NCBI GenBank assembly: GCA_017632695.1
Contig: JAGBQS010000121.1
Location: forward strand, 1 to 8,134
Source of the DNA: Bacteroidales bacterium
GTDB lineage: Bacteria > Bacteroidota > Bacteroidia > Bacteroidales > UBA3663
Reading direction: 5' to 3'
Length of the DNA stretch: 8,134 bases
The notes below the pieces were generated by a model that searched no databases, was not told the DNA's origin, and saw only the letters and a program-made list of their open reading frames with translations. This document shows, piece by piece, positions 7,609-8,134 of this stretch; the first letter of the stretch is position 1, and every line of letters starts with the position of its first letter. The translations under genes and the position numbers were made by a program.

Positions 7609-7636
7609 TGATTCGGACCTGCTCGCCGACGAATCA
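7609..7636 (+). repeat. Inverted repeat just after the hydrolase stop codon
   Basis: TGATTCG (7609-7615) and CGAATCA (7630-7636) form a perfect 7-bp stem with a 14-nt loop immediately after the TAA at 7606-7608. No T run follows on either strand, so it is not a standard intrinsic terminator; it may protect the mRNA 3' end. Confidence 0.5.
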
Positions 7637-7642
7637 GCGAAA

Positions 7643-7675
7643 GCCGCCCAAAGTCAAATTTACGTTGGATACAGC
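7643..7675 (-). other. Structured hairpin of repeat unit 1
   Basis: In the minus-strand RNA, GCUGU-AU-CCAACG faces CUUUGG-GCGGC (plus positions 7671-7675, 7663-7668, 7648-7653, 7643-7647). Five outer pairs form using two G-U wobbles, then a 2-nt AU bulge, then five pairs of six. The plus-strand RNA would have C-A mismatches instead. Confidence 0.6.
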
Positions 7676-7677
7676 AT

Positions 7678-7709
7678 AAAAAAGAGTAGTCCTGAATCCA
7701 GAACTCCTC
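7678..7709 (-). terminator. Terminator hairpin of repeat unit 1
   Basis: On the minus strand GAGGAGTTCTG-GATT-CAGGACTACTC is followed by six T (7683-7678). The 11-bp stem has one G-U wobble and one G-A mismatch. It is almost identical to the terminator at 7829-7862. Confidence 0.8.
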
Positions 7710-7716
7710 CTGTAAG

Positions 7717-7755
7717 GTGGCCGCACAACATCTTAGCAATGTTGGAAGCAGCCAC
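7717..7755 (-). other. Structured hairpin of repeat unit 2
   Basis: In the minus-strand RNA GUGGCUGC (7755-7748) pairs with GCGGCCAC (7724-7717) through eight pairs including one U-G, and CAACAU (7744-7739) pairs with AUGUUG (7731-7726) around a 7-nt loop, with a small internal loop between. The inner stem sequence differs from the other units but the pairing is kept. Confidence 0.65.
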
Positions 7756-7785
7756 AAAAAAAGGACCCCAAATGGAGTCCTTTTT
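7756..7785 (-). terminator. Terminator hairpin of repeat unit 2
   Basis: On the minus strand AAAAAGGACTCC (7785-7774) pairs with GGGGTCCTTTTT (7769-7758) over 12 bp with one T-G wobble and loop ATTT, ending in a run of seven T. A-tract and T-tract are symmetrical, so it could also stop plus-strand transcription from the hydrolase gene. Confidence 0.88.
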
Positions 7786-7793
7786 GTAAGGTG

Positions 7794-7826
7794 GCCGCCC
7801 AACGTCTAGTTTCCGTTGGATGCGGC
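7794..7826 (-). other. Structured hairpin of repeat unit 3
   Basis: In the minus-strand RNA GCCGC (7826-7822), an AU bulge and CCAACG (7819-7814) pair perfectly with CGUUGG (7804-7799) and GCGGC (7798-7794) around a 9-nt loop GAAACUAGA. The 3' arm runs straight into CCACCTTAC, as in the 3' arm of 5S helix I. Confidence 0.65.
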
Positions 7827-7828
7827 TT

Positions 7829-7862
7829 AAAAAAAAGAGGAGTCCTGAATCCAGAACTCCTC
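7829..7862 (-). terminator. First terminator downstream of 5S rRNA
   Basis: On the minus strand GAGGAGTTCTG-GATT-CAGGACTCCTC forms an 11-bp stem with one T-G wobble, followed by eight T (7836-7829). It begins about 8 nt after the 5S 3' end and is the most likely end of the rRNA operon transcript. Confidence 0.93.
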
Positions 7863-7868
7863 TTGTAA

Positions 7869-7975
7869 GGTGGCCGCTTCCTACTCTCCCGCGTTGGCAG
7901 TACCATCGGCGTAGCAAGGTTTAACTTCTCTGTTCGGAATGGTAAGAGGTGGAGCCCTTGCGCTATACCGGCCTT
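7869..7975 (-). rRNA. rrf: 5S ribosomal RNA
   Basis: The minus strand carries the conserved 5S landmarks in order: GGCCGGTATAGCGC at the 5' end, GGGCTCCACCTC, CCATTCCGAACAGAGAAGTTAA (loop B/C region, 7947-7922), CGCCGATGGTACTGC (loop E region) and GCGGGAGAGTAGG near the 3' end. Helix I is formed by GGCCG (7973-7969) and CGGCC (7876-7872). Length of about 107 nt is normal for Bacteroidota. Ends are approximate within a few bases because GTAAGG/CCTTAC just outside can also pair and may be the precursor stem. It is the last RNA of an rrn operon entering from the right edge and ends at the triple terminator array. Confidence 0.95.
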
Positions 7976-8134
7976 ACTATGGAAAGCCTTTCGGCTTTCA
8001 ATGGTTGGTCCGGTGAACTTGTTCTACCGGCCTTATCGTTAGAACGTTGGTGTTTTCAAAACACCCTCACTTCCTTGCCTCGGCATAGTTTAAGCAAGCT
8101 TAACTCTGCTCTCGGCTTCATAAGTGTTGCTGTA
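7976..8134 (-). other. 23S-5S internal transcribed spacer (possibly reaching the 23S 3' end)
   Basis: About 160 bp upstream of 5S in the rrn transcript. On the minus strand it holds several hairpins: GGTGTTTT-G-AAAACACC (8065-8049), GGCCGGT..GAAC-aa-GTTC..ACCGG-a-CC (8032-8007), and a 7-bp GAAAGCC-GAAA-GGCTTTC stem (7999-7982) with a GNRA loop just before 5S. No tRNA is visible. The order of short blocks (GATAAGGCCGG, ACCGG, AGCCGAAAGGCTT) loosely recalls the end of 23S domain VI, but the usual UACUAAU is absent, so I call it spacer and do not place a 23S end. Confidence 0.5.

Larger units (their letters stand above)
7638..7864 (-). repeat. Three tandem hairpin-plus-terminator units downstream of 5S rRNA
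   Basis: This non-coding stretch is built from three related units: 7638-7711 (partial), 7712-7785 and 7786-7864. The last two begin on the plus strand with GTAAGGTGGCCGC, which also lies at the 3' end of 5S (7865-7877); the first unit has a degraded version. Each unit then has an inverted repeat with a 7-11 nt loop and an intrinsic terminator hairpin with a T run on the minus strand. The first and third units are alike nearly throughout, whereas the middle one has a different terminator stem. Open reading frames that cross it are by-products of the repeat. It probably forms the trailer of the rRNA operon. Confidence 0.85.

Noticed and set aside
7638..7877. CRISPR-like array
   Set aside because: The repeated 13-mers are few, spaced 74-79 bp, and the intervening sequence is itself repeated and structured; no spacer character or cas gene is present.
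7518..7917. Minus-strand open frames of 94 and 85 codons across the repeats
   Set aside because: They run through terminator hairpins, the repeat units and part of 5S rRNA, and owe their length to the repeated sequence.
8049..8065. Perfect palindrome as a transcription terminator
   Set aside because: GGTGTTTTGAAAACACC lies inside the rRNA transcript upstream of 5S and is followed by AACGTT, not a T run, so it is more likely a processing or structural stem.
7976..8134. 23S rRNA 3' end or a tRNA in the spacer
   Set aside because: Some blocks loosely resemble the 23S terminus, but the near-invariant UACUAAU and GAUGAG segments are not found. No tRNA T-loop (GTTCRA) with a fitting cloverleaf is present. 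I therefore left it as spacer.

Overview
The window looks like chromosomal DNA of a Bacteroidota bacterium, most likely order Bacteroidales and possibly Prevotellaceae. The evidence is a C10 (streptopain/interpain-like) secreted peptidase with the C-terminal YNLQGQ...GIYI..GRK signature common in that group, Bacteroidota-type promoters (TTTG/TTG, about 20 bp, TAnnTTTG), and little use of Shine-Dalgarno sequences. No species can be named from the sequence alone, and no insertion sequence, phage gene or CRISPR array is visible.

Layout from left to right. Positions 1-399 (minus) hold the N-terminal 133 codons of a CinA C-terminal-domain (PncC-type) amidohydrolase, cut by the window edge. A 170-bp AT-rich divergent promoter region follows. 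Positions 570-3086 (plus) encode a large secreted C10 cysteine peptidase, ending at a strong hairpin terminator (3106-3139) that separates it from convergent minus-strand genes. These are, in transcription order from right to left, upp (6861-6211), a SulP anion transporter with a STAS domain (6130-4328), and a GNAT-like protein (4315-3176) that follows SulP by only 12 bp. upp could be cotranscribed with the pair, but 80 bp with two small hairpins lie between. A second divergent promoter region (6862-7011) serves upp and a plus-strand YqiA/YcfP-type small alpha/beta hydrolase (7012-7608).

The right end is the tail of a ribosomal RNA operon read on the minus strand: a 23S-5S spacer (or divergent 23S 3' end) reaching the window edge, the 5S rRNA (about 7869-7975), then the most unusual stretch of the window. 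Downstream of 5S lie three tandem units of about 72-79 bp (7638-7864). Each contains a helix-I-like hairpin and a rho-independent terminator hairpin, and two of them (with a degraded third) carry the same 13-nt sequence found at the 3' end of 5S. The hairpin arms differ between units but keep pairing, with G-U wobbles that work only in the minus-strand RNA. This suggests structured RNA modules maintained in the rrn trailer, or collapsed 5S-plus-terminator duplications.

The protein genes are mostly housekeeping or transport (NMN deamidation, uracil salvage, anion uptake) plus one secreted protease, and they do not form one obvious pathway. The SulP-GNAT pair is the only tight two-gene unit.
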